Positions 7,692 through 15,886 of a stretch of DNA of 64,000 nt are shown here, one piece after another. Below the pieces are notes generated by a model. It did not search any database. It saw only the letters and a list, made by a program, of their open reading frames with translations, and had not been told where the DNA came from. The position numbers and the translations under genes are program-made. Position 1 is the first letter of the stretch, and each line of letters begins with the position of its first letter. This DNA comes from Moorena sp. SIOASIH (GTDB taxonomy: Bacteria > Cyanobacteriota > Cyanobacteriia > Cyanobacteriales > Coleofasciculaceae), in NCBI RefSeq assembly GCF_010671925.1, contig NZ_JAAHIH010000005.1, positions 124,001-188,000 of the forward strand. Reading direction: 5' to 3'.

Positions 7692-8900
7692 GTGAAAAAA
7701 ATTACACTCTTAGGTTCCACTGGCTCAATAGGTACCCAAACTCTCGATATTGTTAATCAATACCCCGAGCAATTCCAGTTAGTGGGATTGGCAGCTGGGC
7801 GCAATGTGGAAATGTTAGCCGCTCAAATTCGGCAATTTCGACCGATGATTGCCGCAATTCGTGATCAAGAGAGATTGCCAGAACTCAAAGCAGCAATTGC
7901 TGACCTTGACCCCCAACCTATCCTCCTAGGGGGCGAAGCTGGAGTGGTAGAAGTGGCACGCTATGGTGATGCCGAAGCTGTAGTTACTGGCATTGTCGGC
8001 TGTGCGGGTTTGTTGCCTACTATTGCTGCTATTGAAGCGGGTAAAGACATTGCTTTAGCGAATAAAGAAACTCTAATTGCAGGTGGTCCAGTGGTACTAC
8101 CCTTAGTGGAAAAACATGGTATTAAGCTGCTACCAGCTGACTCAGAACATTCGGCAATTTTTCAGTGTCTTCAGGGAGTGCCAGCAGGGGGATTGCGGCG
8201 GATTATCCTAACTGCATCTGGGGGGGCTTTCCGAGATTGGTCCGTAGACAAGTTAGCTTCAGTGAAGGTGGCTGATGCCCTGAAGCATCCCAACTGGTCA
8301 ATGGGTCGTAAAATTACTGTAGACTCTGCCACCCTGATGAATAAGGGATTGGAAGTGATTGAGGCTCACTTCCTGTTTGGCATGGATTATGACCACATCG
8401 ACATTGTGATCCATCCCCAAAGTATTATTCACTCCCTGATTGAACTACAAGATACTTCAGTATTAGCTCAGTTAGGTTGGCCGGATATGCGCTTACCTTT
8501 ACTCTATGCCCTGTCATGGCCGGAACGGATCTATACCGATTGGGAACCACTAGATTTGGTGAAAGCTGGTAATTTGACTTTTAGGGAACCGGATCATCAG
8601 AAATATCCCTGTATGAACATCGCTGATGCCGCTGGTCGGGCTGGGGGGTCGATGCCAGCGGTATTGAATGCAGCCAATGAACAGGCAGTTGCCCTATTCC
8701 TAGAGGAGAAAATTGGTTATTTGGATATTGCTCGTTGTATTGAATCTGTATGCGATCGCCACCAAGCTGATAACTGTTCCAATCCTTCCTTAGACGATAT
8801 CTTGACAGCAGATCAATGGGCAAGACAGGAAGTTTTAGCTGCTAGTAAGTTGCTCCGGGATTCGATCACTTTCCCGCAGCCTCTAGCTTCAACAAGTTGA
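7692..8900 (+). CDS. dxr: 1-deoxy-D-xylulose 5-phosphate reductoisomerase
   Basis: This enzyme converts DXP to 2-C-methyl-D-erythritol 4-phosphate with NADPH, the committed step of the MEP isoprenoid pathway that feeds carotenoids, phytol and quinones. The NADPH motif LLGSTGSIGTQTLDI lies at the N-terminus; IALANKETLIAGG, the metal/substrate block LPADSEHSAIFQ and the MNKGLEVIEAHFLFG helix follow in order. I chose the GTG at 7692 (402 residues) because family members begin just before the LLGSTGSIG motif. The in-frame ATG at 7635 would add 19 residues with no counterpart. Neither start has a strong ribosome-binding site. The tail ends NCSNPSLDDILTADQWAR plus a short extension, normal for cyanobacteria. 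Confidence 0.93.
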   Translation: MKKITLLGSTGSIGTQTLDIVNQYPEQFQLVGLAAGRNVEMLAAQIRQFRPMIAAIRDQERLPELKAAIADLDPQPILLGGEAGVVEVARYGDAEAVVTGIVGCAGLLPTIAAIEAGKDIALANKETLIAGGPVVLPLVEKHGIKLLPADSEHSAIFQCLQGVPAGGLRRIILTASGGAFRDWSVDKLASVKVADALKHPNWSMGRKITVDSATLMNKGLEVIEAHFLFGMDYDHIDIVIHPQSIIHSLIELQDTSVLAQLGWPDMRLPLLYALSWPERIYTDWEPLDLVKAGNLTFREPDHQKYPCMNIADAAGRAGGSMPAVLNAANEQAVALFLEEKIGYLDIARCIESVCDRHQADNCSNPSLDDILTADQWARQEVLAASKLLRDSITFPQPLASTS

Positions 8901-8952
8901 TTAGGTTCAAGACCTGCTCAAAAATCAAACAAACGTTTTGGGAACAGTCGCG

Positions 8953-9001
8953 CATAGCCCCGACGTCAAGGGCTAGTTCAGTCGGGGTAGTTTACGCTAT
9001 G
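8953..9001 (+). other. Nested stem-loop between dxr and pgi, resembling an IS200/IS605 right end
   Basis: CCCCGAC (8958-8964) pairs with GTCGGGG (8981-8987), and outer CATAG (8953-8957) pairs with CTATG (8997-9001). The flanking order (AGCCCC, stem, GGGGTAGTTTAC) resembles the right-end hairpin following tnpB at 12089-12132. It may be a relic end or simply a structured spacer. Confidence 0.4.
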
Positions 9002-9052
9002 TGCTTGCCTTAAACTTGTGAGTGGACAATAACAGAAGTTGGAGAGCTACTT

Positions 9053-10639
9053 ATGGACGCCGCTGCACTCTGGCAACGCTATCAGGATTGGCTTTATTAC
9101 CACGAAGGGTTAGAGCTTTACCTCGATATCAGCCGTATGGGGTTTGATGATGCCTTTGTGGAGGCGATGCTGCCTAAGTTTGAAAAGGCATTTAAGGATA
9201 TGGATGCCCTAGTCAACGGTGCGATCGCAAACCCTGATGAAAACCGCATGGTCGGTCACTACTGGCTAAGAGACCCGGACTTAGCCCCAACTCCAGAACT
9301 CCAACAAGACATTGTCAACACTCTCGAAAAGATTGAAACCTTTACCCAAAATGTCCACACGGGTGCCATCCATCCCCCTAGGGCACCAAAATTTACAGAT
9401 GTTCTTTCCATTGGTATTGGGGGCTCTGCCCTTGGTCCTGAGTTTGTCGCTGAAGCCCTCGCGCTAGACTCTCCTCCTTTGGCTATTCACTTTATTGACA
9501 ATACTGACCCAGCTGGCATTGATACTGTCCTGACCCGACTCCAAGACCGATTATCTAGCACTCTGGTATTAGTCATCTCCAAATCTGGGGGAACACCAGA
9601 AACTCGTAACGGCATGGTGGAAGTTAAAACAGCCTACGAGTCTCAGAATCTAGACTTTGCTGCCCAGGCTGTTGCCATTACGGGTGTTGGCAGCAAACTA
9701 GATCAATTGGCAAAATCCGAAGGTTGGCTAGCCACCTTTCCCATGTACGATTGGGTAGGAGGACGTACCTCTGAAATGTCCGCCGTGGGACTACTTCCAG
9801 CTTCACTACAAGGGATTGATATCCGTCAGATGCTGGCTGGTGCTAAAGATATGGATAGCGCTACCGGTAGCCCCGAGCTCAAAAGCAATCCAGCAGCGTT
9901 ACTTGCCCTATGCTGGTACTTTGCTGGCAATGGTAACGGGGAGAAAGATATGGTCATGTTGCCTTACAAAGACAGTCTATTGCTATTCTCCCGTTACTTA
10001 CAGCAGCTGGTAATGGAATCTCTAGGTAAGGAAAAAGACCTAGATGGCAATACGGTTTATCAGGGCATTGCAGTTTATGGTAACAAAGGCTCAACGGATC
10101 AACATGCCTACGTACAGCAACTTCGGGAAGGTGTTCCCAATTTCTTTGTCACGTTCATTGAAGTCTTAGAAGACCGACAAGGGAAGTCTCCAGAAGTAGA
10201 ACCTGGTGTAACTACGGGAGACTATCTATCAGGTTTATTACAAGGTACTCGGCAAGCGTTGTATGAAAATCAACGGGATTCCATTACCGTAAGCATTCGT
10301 CAGGTCAATCCTAGAACCGTGGGGGCATTGATTGCCCTGTATGAACGTGCTGTTGGTCTTTATGCATCCTTGGTAAATATCAATGCCTATCACCAACCTG
10401 GGGTAGAAGCGGGTAAAAAAGCCGCCGCTGCCATTCTGGATTTACAGAAAAAGGTGATGGAGGTACTACACCAGGAAAGTGCTGCCATATCTGTTTCGGA
10501 GTTAGCTGAGAAAGTGGGAGCCCCTGACCAAATTGAAGGGATTTACAAATTGCTCCGTCATCTGGCTTATAATCAGCGGGGTATTGTCTTAGAAGGGAAT
10601 CTGGGGCAACCAAGTAGTCTAAAAGTTTGTGCTGTATAA
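9053..10639 (+). CDS. pgi: Glucose-6-phosphate isomerase
   Basis: The 528-residue protein interconverts glucose 6-phosphate and fructose 6-phosphate, linking glycogen metabolism, the oxidative pentose phosphate pathway and glycolysis in the cytoplasm. It shows SIGIGGSALGPEFVAEAL (near residue 120), FIDNTDPAGID (near 150), the phosphate loop ISKSGGTPETRNG (near 175) and the catalytic-region motif GNKGSTDQHAYVQQLREG (near 345). The length fits the cyanobacterial Pgi group, which carries a C-terminal winged-helix-like extension absent from the shortest bacterial enzymes. It sits 152 bp downstream of dxr in the same direction, with a strong stem-loop between, so independent transcription is likely. 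Confidence 0.94.
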   Translation: MDAAALWQRYQDWLYYHEGLELYLDISRMGFDDAFVEAMLPKFEKAFKDMDALVNGAIANPDENRMVGHYWLRDPDLAPTPELQQDIVNTLEKIETFTQNVHTGAIHPPRAPKFTDVLSIGIGGSALGPEFVAEALALDSPPLAIHFIDNTDPAGIDTVLTRLQDRLSSTLVLVISKSGGTPETRNGMVEVKTAYESQNLDFAAQAVAITGVGSKLDQLAKSEGWLATFPMYDWVGGRTSEMSAVGLLPASLQGIDIRQMLAGAKDMDSATGSPELKSNPAALLALCWYFAGNGNGEKDMVMLPYKDSLLLFSRYLQQLVMESLGKEKDLDGNTVYQGIAVYGNKGSTDQHAYVQQLREGVPNFFVTFIEVLEDRQGKSPEVEPGVTTGDYLSGLLQGTRQALYENQRDSITVSIRQVNPRTVGALIALYERAVGLYASLVNINAYHQPGVEAGKKAAAAILDLQKKVMEVLHQESAAISVSELAEKVGAPDQIEGIYKLLRHLAYNQRGIVLEGNLGQPSSLKVCAV

Positions 10640-10664
10640 GCTAATACACATTTCACCTTTTTTG

Positions 10665-10703
10665 TTGACAGTTGACTGTTAATCATTGACAGCCAACTGT
10701 CAA
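10665..10703 (+). terminator. Stem-loop downstream of pgi
   Basis: TTGACAGTTG (10665-10674) is the exact reverse complement of CAACTGTCAA (10694-10703), with a 19-nt loop. No strong T-tract follows, so terminator function is tentative. Confidence 0.35.
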
Positions 10704-10852
10704 ATTTAAGGCTAGTTAACAGGCTTCCCTAGTCAACCCAACTAAACGGACAAGGGGTCTCCCCTTATAATCTTTGATTTAACGAGAGGGGAATTGCCCG
10801 ACGGGGTATATTGGTTCTTGACATATTGTTTGAGTGGTTCAACTAAGGGCTG

Positions 10853-12112
10853 ATGATACTGACCTACTGCTACAAAATTAAGCCGAACACCGAGCAAGTA
10901 GCCATCATGGACAGATGGCTAGAACTGTTGCGCCGTCACTGGAACTATGCTCTAGGGCAAAGACTTGATTGGCTCAATAGGACTCGTTGCTCTATTGATA
11001 GATGCAGTATCGTTAGTGAACCGATTGGTGCAATTCCGGAGAGGGTCAATTACTACACCCAGCAATCTGCTCTCAAGGAAACTAAGCGGCTGTTTCCTGA
11101 GTACAAAAAGATCTACGCCGAAACTCAACAGGTGAATCTGCAACGGCTGAACAAAGCATGGGATAGATGGCGTAAACCGGATGCCAGTGGCAAGCGTGGC
11201 GGAAGACCTCGCTTCAAAAAGCCTGGAGATCTTCGGTCGTTTGTGTTCCCCAGGGTTAACCATACCAAAGCCGGAGCGCACCTAATCGATGGTGTACTAA
11301 AGCTCAGTAGAATCGGTTCTATGGCTGTGGTAATGCACCGACCCCTGCCGGAAGGTTTCACCTTGAAGCAATGTACCATCATCAAAAAGGCTGATGGCTG
11401 GTATTGTTGTATCTCAATGAAAGATGATACTGTCCCTGAGCTGTTACCTGTGGCTTCAGTTAAATCTGCTGTCGGTATCGACGTTGGCTTGGAAAAATTT
11501 TTAACCACATCTGACGGCGAAGCTGTGCCTATTGCACAGTTCTATCGTAAGGCTCAAAACAGACTGGCTCAAGCTCAACAAGTAATGTCGCGTCGTGTTA
11601 AGGGTTCTAAAAACTGGGAAAAAGCTAAGAATCAAGTGGCTTTATTGCACCTTCATTTAACCCGTTGCCGAAAGGAATTTCACTACCAGGTTGCACATTG
11701 GTTGTGTAGTAAGTACGACCTGATTGCTCATGAAAATTTAAACATCAAAGGACTCGCTCGAACTAAGCTAGCAAAATCAATACATGATGCCGCGTGGGGG
11801 TCATTTCTGGAAATCTTACAAGCAGTGGCGGTCAAACGCGGTTTGTTAGTCCAGAAAGTCAACCCACGGGGTACAAGTATTGAGTGTTTCAATTGTGGAG
11901 CTTCAGTTGAGAAAAATCTAGCTGACAGAGTCCATCATTGTCCTGATTGTGGAGTAAAAATTGACCGCGATTGGAATAGTGGCATCAACATTTTGAATCG
12001 TGCATTAATGGCGGTTGGACTGCCGCTCAATGGCTGTGGTAAATCGATACAGGATATCGAGGAGCAGCAAGTCTCATTTGCGAATTTGAGAAGCCCACAT
12101 CATAATCTCTGA
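10853..12112 (+). CDS. tnpB: TnpB-family RNA-guided nuclease of an IS200/IS605-type (tnpB-only) element
   Basis: The 419-residue protein has the full TnpB layout: N-terminal helix-turn-helix-like start (MILTYCYKIKPNTEQ), a basic central region (KRGGRPRFKKPG), RuvC-I Asp in GIDVGLEKFLT (near residue 210), RuvC-II Glu in IAHENLNIKGL (near 296), a CX2C...CX2C zinc finger (CFNCGAS and CPDCGVK, near 345-370) and RuvC-III Asp in DRDWNSGINIL (near 377). All catalytic acids are present, so the nuclease appears intact. No TnpA (Y1 transposase) gene is adjacent, so the element would be mobilised in trans. Known TnpBs cleave the empty donor site guided by RNA from the element's right end. The stop codon falls in the loop of that right-end hairpin. 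Confidence 0.9.
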   Translation: MILTYCYKIKPNTEQVAIMDRWLELLRRHWNYALGQRLDWLNRTRCSIDRCSIVSEPIGAIPERVNYYTQQSALKETKRLFPEYKKIYAETQQVNLQRLNKAWDRWRKPDASGKRGGRPRFKKPGDLRSFVFPRVNHTKAGAHLIDGVLKLSRIGSMAVVMHRPLPEGFTLKQCTIIKKADGWYCCISMKDDTVPELLPVASVKSAVGIDVGLEKFLTTSDGEAVPIAQFYRKAQNRLAQAQQVMSRRVKGSKNWEKAKNQVALLHLHLTRCRKEFHYQVAHWLCSKYDLIAHENLNIKGLARTKLAKSIHDAAWGSFLEILQAVAVKRGLLVQKVNPRGTSIECFNCGASVEKNLADRVHHCPDCGVKIDRDWNSGINILNRALMAVGLPLNGCGKSIQDIEEQQVSFANLRSPHHNL

Positions 12113-12132
12113 TTTGATGTGGGAGTGGTCAC
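12089..12132 (+). ncRNA. Right-end hairpin / probable omega (reRNA) scaffold 3' part of the tnpB element
   Basis: CCCACATCA (12094-12102) pairs exactly with TGATGTGGG (12115-12123), followed by AGTGGTCAC. The tnpB stop codon (12110-12112) sits inside the loop. In IS200/IS605 elements the guide scaffold overlaps the end of tnpB and its guide continues past the right end. By that rule the guide would start just after about 12132, in the spacer before the decarboxylase gene. The exact boundary is inferred. Confidence 0.6.
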
Positions 12133-12272
12133 GAAACTTGCTAGAATAGAAACCATAAAAAGTAGTATTTTATCTTAAATGTAACGTTTTTTACAAACAA
12201 ATTAACGTTTTTTAAAATTTTGGTTACAATGCTGGGCATAAAGGTAGCTGAATTAAAGAGGTCAGAGGTGCA

Positions 12273-13937
12273 ATGGCTCAGTCTGATGTAGTAACTGTCG
12301 GTCAATACCTTACTCAACGCCTGCAAGCCGCTGGTGTCAAGCATATTTTTGGCGTAGTGGGAGATTACGTCCTCGGTCTGATGGATGTCTTGCTAGAGAG
12401 TTCTGTAGAGTTAATCTACACCTGTAACGAACTCAATGCCGGATATGCGGCTGATGCCTATGCTCGCCTTAATGGTGTTGGTGGGTTGTGCGTTACCTAT
12501 AATGTCGGTGGACTCAGTCTAGTCAATGCGGTGGCGGGTGCCTATGCTGAGCTAGTCCCCCTGATCGTGATTAGTGGAGCACCTAACAGTTCCCAGCGGC
12601 AACATAAGTTACTCTTACATCACACTGCTGGTAATTACAATCTACAGCTGGAAATTTTTGAAAAAATTACAGTGGCAGCCGTGAGGCTTACCAGCCCTAG
12701 TCAAGCGGCAAGGCAAATCGACCAGACCATTGCTGCTTGTTTGCGCCACCGCAGACCTGTATACATTGAAATTCCCTCAGACATAGTCAATCAACCTTGT
12801 CCTGTTACTGGGGAACGTGACTTACCAGAAGCCCCAATTATGGATATCCACGCTTTATCAGAGGCAGTTGAAGAGGCTGTAAGTTTGCTAGAGCAATCCC
12901 AGCATCCCGTTGTTATAGCTGGGGTTGAACTCCACCGCTACGGTATAGCAGACCAACTTACCCACCTGCTGGAGCAGACGGGATATCCCTTCGCTACCAC
13001 TCTGTTAGGCAAGTCAATCATCTCGGAAAGCCACCCACAATTCATTGGCAGCTATGCAGGAGCGTTCAGTCAGGAGTATGTACGCCAACGAGTTGAAACA
13101 GCCGACTGTATTTTATGCCTGGGTGCCTTCATGTCAGACATTAATCTGGGTGCTTTCACTGCCCAACTGCCGGAAGAGCGATTAATCAACGCTAATTCTG
13201 ACAAAGTCAAAATCAAACACCACTTCTATTCTCCAGTGTATCTACCGGATTTCATGGCTGGTTTAACTGCCAAACTTCAGAAGAAAAAATCTGATGTCTT
13301 GGATATCAAGCCAGCTATAGAGTCTTTGTCTAAACGCTTTGAGTCACAACCTGAGCAAAAGCTAACCAACGCCAGATTCTATGAGCGGATGACTCACTTT
13401 ATTGATGATGAGTCAATCGTGATTGCTGAAACTGGTGATGCTTTAATTGCTACCGTTGATTTGGTACTCCACGGAGACAGCGACTACATTGGACAGGCGC
13501 TTTACACATCTATTGGCTTCTCAGTTCCTGCCTGCCTAGGAGTCGGTTTGGCTGTTCCTAACCGTAGACCGATTGTGTTTGTCGGTGATGGTGCCTTCCA
13601 GATGACTTGTCAGGAACTTTCTACGATTATTAGGCATCAACTTAACCCGATTATCTTCTTAATTAATAATGACGGGTACACTATTGAGCGAGCTATCCAT
13701 GAAGGCTCGTACAACAATATTCAACCTTGGAAATATCATCAGTTACCCCAGGTTTTTGGCAATAGCTGGAGTTGCCAAGTGCGTACTGAAGGTGAGCTAG
13801 AACTTGCCTTAGAACAGGCAAAAGCTAACGAGGATAAAATCTCATTTATCGAAGTTCATTTAGATCGCCTCGATTGCTCTTATGGTGTCAAGCGCTTGGG
13901 TAAAGCTTTAAGTGCTATGCAAGGATTATCAGAGTAG
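12273..13937 (+). CDS. Thiamine-diphosphate 2-keto acid decarboxylase (pyruvate/indolepyruvate decarboxylase family)
   Basis: The 554-residue protein matches Pdc/IpdC in length and domain order. The N-terminal TPP pyrimidine domain has the catalytic Glu in NELNAGYAADAYAR (near residue 50) and the diagnostic His-His pair in LLLHHTAGN (near 111-112), which separates decarboxylases from acetolactate synthase. The C-terminal pyrophosphate domain has VGDGAFQMTCQELS ending in INNDGYTIE (near 433-465). The reaction is non-oxidative decarboxylation of pyruvate, indolepyruvate or phenylpyruvate to the aldehyde. Substrate cannot be fixed from sequence. The gene stands alone, 160 bp after the tnpB stop, with a plausible ribosome-binding site (AGAGG) before ATG 12273. 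Fermentative aldehyde/alcohol formation or aromatic aldehyde supply are both possible. Confidence 0.85.
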   Translation: MAQSDVVTVGQYLTQRLQAAGVKHIFGVVGDYVLGLMDVLLESSVELIYTCNELNAGYAADAYARLNGVGGLCVTYNVGGLSLVNAVAGAYAELVPLIVISGAPNSSQRQHKLLLHHTAGNYNLQLEIFEKITVAAVRLTSPSQAARQIDQTIAACLRHRRPVYIEIPSDIVNQPCPVTGERDLPEAPIMDIHALSEAVEEAVSLLEQSQHPVVIAGVELHRYGIADQLTHLLEQTGYPFATTLLGKSIISESHPQFIGSYAGAFSQEYVRQRVETADCILCLGAFMSDINLGAFTAQLPEERLINANSDKVKIKHHFYSPVYLPDFMAGLTAKLQKKKSDVLDIKPAIESLSKRFESQPEQKLTNARFYERMTHFIDDESIVIAETGDALIATVDLVLHGDSDYIGQALYTSIGFSVPACLGVGLAVPNRRPIVFVGDGAFQMTCQELSTIIRHQLNPIIFLINNDGYTIERAIHEGSYNNIQPWKYHQLPQVFGNSWSCQVRTEGELELALEQAKANEDKISFIEVHLDRLDCSYGVKRLGKALSAMQGLSE

Positions 13938-14144
13938 TGGCTGGTTTAGGCAAGAGGGGGTCCTGACTGACTAATTAATCACAAGGGTGATTCTTTGTGA
14001 ACCCTGAGCTATGTTGTTGTCTAGGTATCTATATTAATTTTACCAGGCAACTCCTATCTCCACACAGTTCTGATGGAGCTGGTGTGGAAGTATTTTTAGT
14101 CACCAATTTAGCACTAGATGACCTAGCTTAGGAGTAGGTTTGTT

Positions 14145-14190
14145 GTGACATACTCCCACACTGATCTATCGGTTCAGTGTGGGCTTCTTG
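14145..14190 (-). mobile_element. Orphan IS200/IS605 right-end hairpin (reverse orientation)
   Basis: CCCACACTGA (14155-14164) pairs exactly with TCAGTGTGGG (14174-14183). Read on the reverse strand it gives AAGCCC, stem, GGGAGTATGTCAC, the same pattern as the intact tnpB right end at 12089-12132. No tnpB catalytic motif is recognisable beside it. The surrounding 13938-14459 spacer otherwise holds no credible gene. Confidence 0.55.
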
Positions 14191-14372
14191 CCAACTCCAC
14201 CTATCGGGAACGGATACTCGGCAAGCTTTATTAACGATACGGGATGCCCCTCCGCACCGGAACAATACAACTCGTTCTTTCTTTTTAGATAAGCAGGTGG
14301 CGGTTAGCTCTTATTTTGTCTTCCCTGCTATTTCTATTATACCGTCTTTTAGGCTGTTTATCAAAGCTTCTG

Positions 14373-14428
14373 TCCGCGATTCATCTCACACTCATGGCGT
14401 AGCATTGAGATGTGAGGCTTCTCGCGGA
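14373..14428. repeat. Long cruciform upstream of the response regulator
   Basis: Outer arms TCCGCGA (14373-14379) and TCGCGGA (14422-14428) enclose an inner stem, CTCACACTCA (14385-14394) against TGAGATGTGAG (14406-14416) with one bulge. It carries GAAGCCTCAC on the reverse strand, so it may be another element end. It ends 31 bp before the response regulator start. Confidence 0.55.
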
Positions 14429-14459
14429 TCTAGCTAAATGTCAGTACTATAGTTATCCC

Positions 14460-15155
14460 ATGCCATTGATTATTCTGGTTGCAGATGACGACCTGGGCAC
14501 TCGTCTGTCTGTAAGCGATTATCTGGAAATGTCAGGTTATTCAGTTATTACTGCTGAAAATGGTCAGCAAGCGCTGTCTATGATTGAGACTTATCACCCT
14601 CACCTTCTGGTTACAGATATTAATATGCCGCGAATAGATGGCTATGAACTGGTGAGAAAAGTGCGTCAGAAGCCCCCATTGCGTTTGTTACCTGTTGTAT
14701 TTTTAACCGAACTCAATAGCACCAATCAACGCATCAAGGGTTATCAGTCGGGGTGTGATGTCTACCTACCTAAGCCCTTTGAGATGCAAGAATTGGGTGC
14801 AGTCATTCAAAGTTTGCTAGTGCGATCGCAAATGATTCATACAGAGTTACGATTCTCATCACCACAGACTACAAAAGAGCCGGTTGAGCAACCGCAATCG
14901 AGCTCAATCAAATCCGTAGAGATTAATCATCAATCAGGGAATAATACCCAAGCTCATGCTCTACAGCTGACCAAGCGAGAACAGCAAGTATTGAATTTAC
15001 TGGCTACTGGTTTATCCAATGTCGAAATCGGTAACCAACTACACCTGAGTCCAAGGACAATCGAGAAGCACGTTAGTCGTCTGTTCAGAAAAACTGATAC
15101 GAGTAACCGAGCCGAACTCTTACGATTTGCCTTAGAACACCATTTAATCCAATGA
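14460..15155 (+). CDS. NarL/FixJ-type response regulator (REC + LuxR HTH), Ycf29/TctD-like
   Basis: The 231-residue protein has an N-terminal receiver domain: acidic pair in LVADDDLG (residues 6-13), phosphoacceptor Asp in LLVTDINMPRIDGYEL (near 55), Thr/Ser in VVFLTELN and Lys in YLPKPFE (near 106). A polar linker follows, then a C-terminal LuxR/FixJ helix-turn-helix (LTKREQQVLNLLATGLSN... IGNQLHLSPRTIEKHVSRLF). It should be a phosphorylation-controlled DNA-binding transcription factor. The arrangement resembles the cyanobacterial/plastid Ycf29 (TctD-like) group; that subfamily name is tentative. I place the start at ATG 14460 because the upstream in-frame extension runs into the cruciform and has no receiver homology. 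No histidine kinase is adjacent. Confidence 0.85.
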   Translation: MPLIILVADDDLGTRLSVSDYLEMSGYSVITAENGQQALSMIETYHPHLLVTDINMPRIDGYELVRKVRQKPPLRLLPVVFLTELNSTNQRIKGYQSGCDVYLPKPFEMQELGAVIQSLLVRSQMIHTELRFSSPQTTKEPVEQPQSSSIKSVEINHQSGNNTQAHALQLTKREQQVLNLLATGLSNVEIGNQLHLSPRTIEKHVSRLFRKTDTSNRAELLRFALEHHLIQ

Positions 15156-15223
15156 ATTAATCAAGTTAACCACCCATGGCACAAACGCTGAGTTCACCAT
15201 TGGCAATTAGTGGTTGGCAGTGT

Positions 15224-15715
15224 TTAGTTTTGCCTAGTCTTGGTGTAATTGTCAACAACGTGTTCCAGCAGACCTTCGCAAGCGTCTAGCAGTAAATCAA
15301 TCACCTTATTAAAACCCTCTGGTCCACCGTAGTATGGATCGGGGACTGAGCGCTCGGTGTGATGACGGGCAAAATCACACATTAGCCTTACTTTATCTTT
15401 ATACTTCCCAGCTGGATCAAGAGAGATAATATCTTCGTAGTTTTGCTGATCCATAGCCAAAATCAGGTCAAATTCTTCCAAGTCAGACCGATTAAACTGC
15501 CGTGCTTTCCCCTGGAGTACAATCCCCCGACGTTTGGCAGCTGCTGTCATACGCCGATCTGGGGGAGAGCCAATATGATAACTGGAAGTACCAGCGGAAT
15601 CGCAGACAATTTGCTCAGAAAGATTTGCTTGTGCTATCAAGTGATTCATGATGTTCTCAGCTGAGGGAGAACGGCAGATATTACCAAGGCAGACAAAGAG
15701 TAACTTGCAGGGCAT
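15224..15715 (-). CDS. Low-molecular-weight protein-tyrosine phosphatase
   Basis: The 163-residue protein has the family P-loop near the N-terminus, VCLGNICRSPSAENI (CX4-CRS nucleophile region, Cys near residue 9 and the CRS Arg following), and the general-acid loop with Asp in VPDPYYGG (near 125). It would remove phosphate from protein tyrosines in the cytoplasm. In bacteria such enzymes often pair with BY-kinases that control exopolysaccharide export, and no such kinase is in view. It is convergent with the response regulator (69 bp apart) and divergent from the SGNH-hydrolase gene. Confidence 0.9.
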   Translation of the reverse strand: MPCKLLFVCLGNICRSPSAENIMNHLIAQANLSEQIVCDSAGTSSYHIGSPPDRRMTAAAKRRGIVLQGKARQFNRSDLEEFDLILAMDQQNYEDIISLDPAGKYKDKVRLMCDFARHHTERSVPDPYYGGPEGFNKVIDLLLDACEGLLEHVVDNYTKTRQN

Positions 15716-15886
15716 GAGTATATTAATTGGTCAACTACGAGCTGCGCCGTGTTAAGTTTAGCAACGAAATTGCTCTATGGGATAGTTGAACCCATGTGGT
15801 GCGATGTCGCTTCATGGTTCAATGTCTAGCAACGCAGTGATTTAAAGACACCAACTTATAAAGGGATACCTCCTAATTTAACGGTT

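Noticed and set aside
14177..14437. 86-codon forward frame before the response regulator
   Set aside because: It spans two element-end hairpins and has no recognisable domain.
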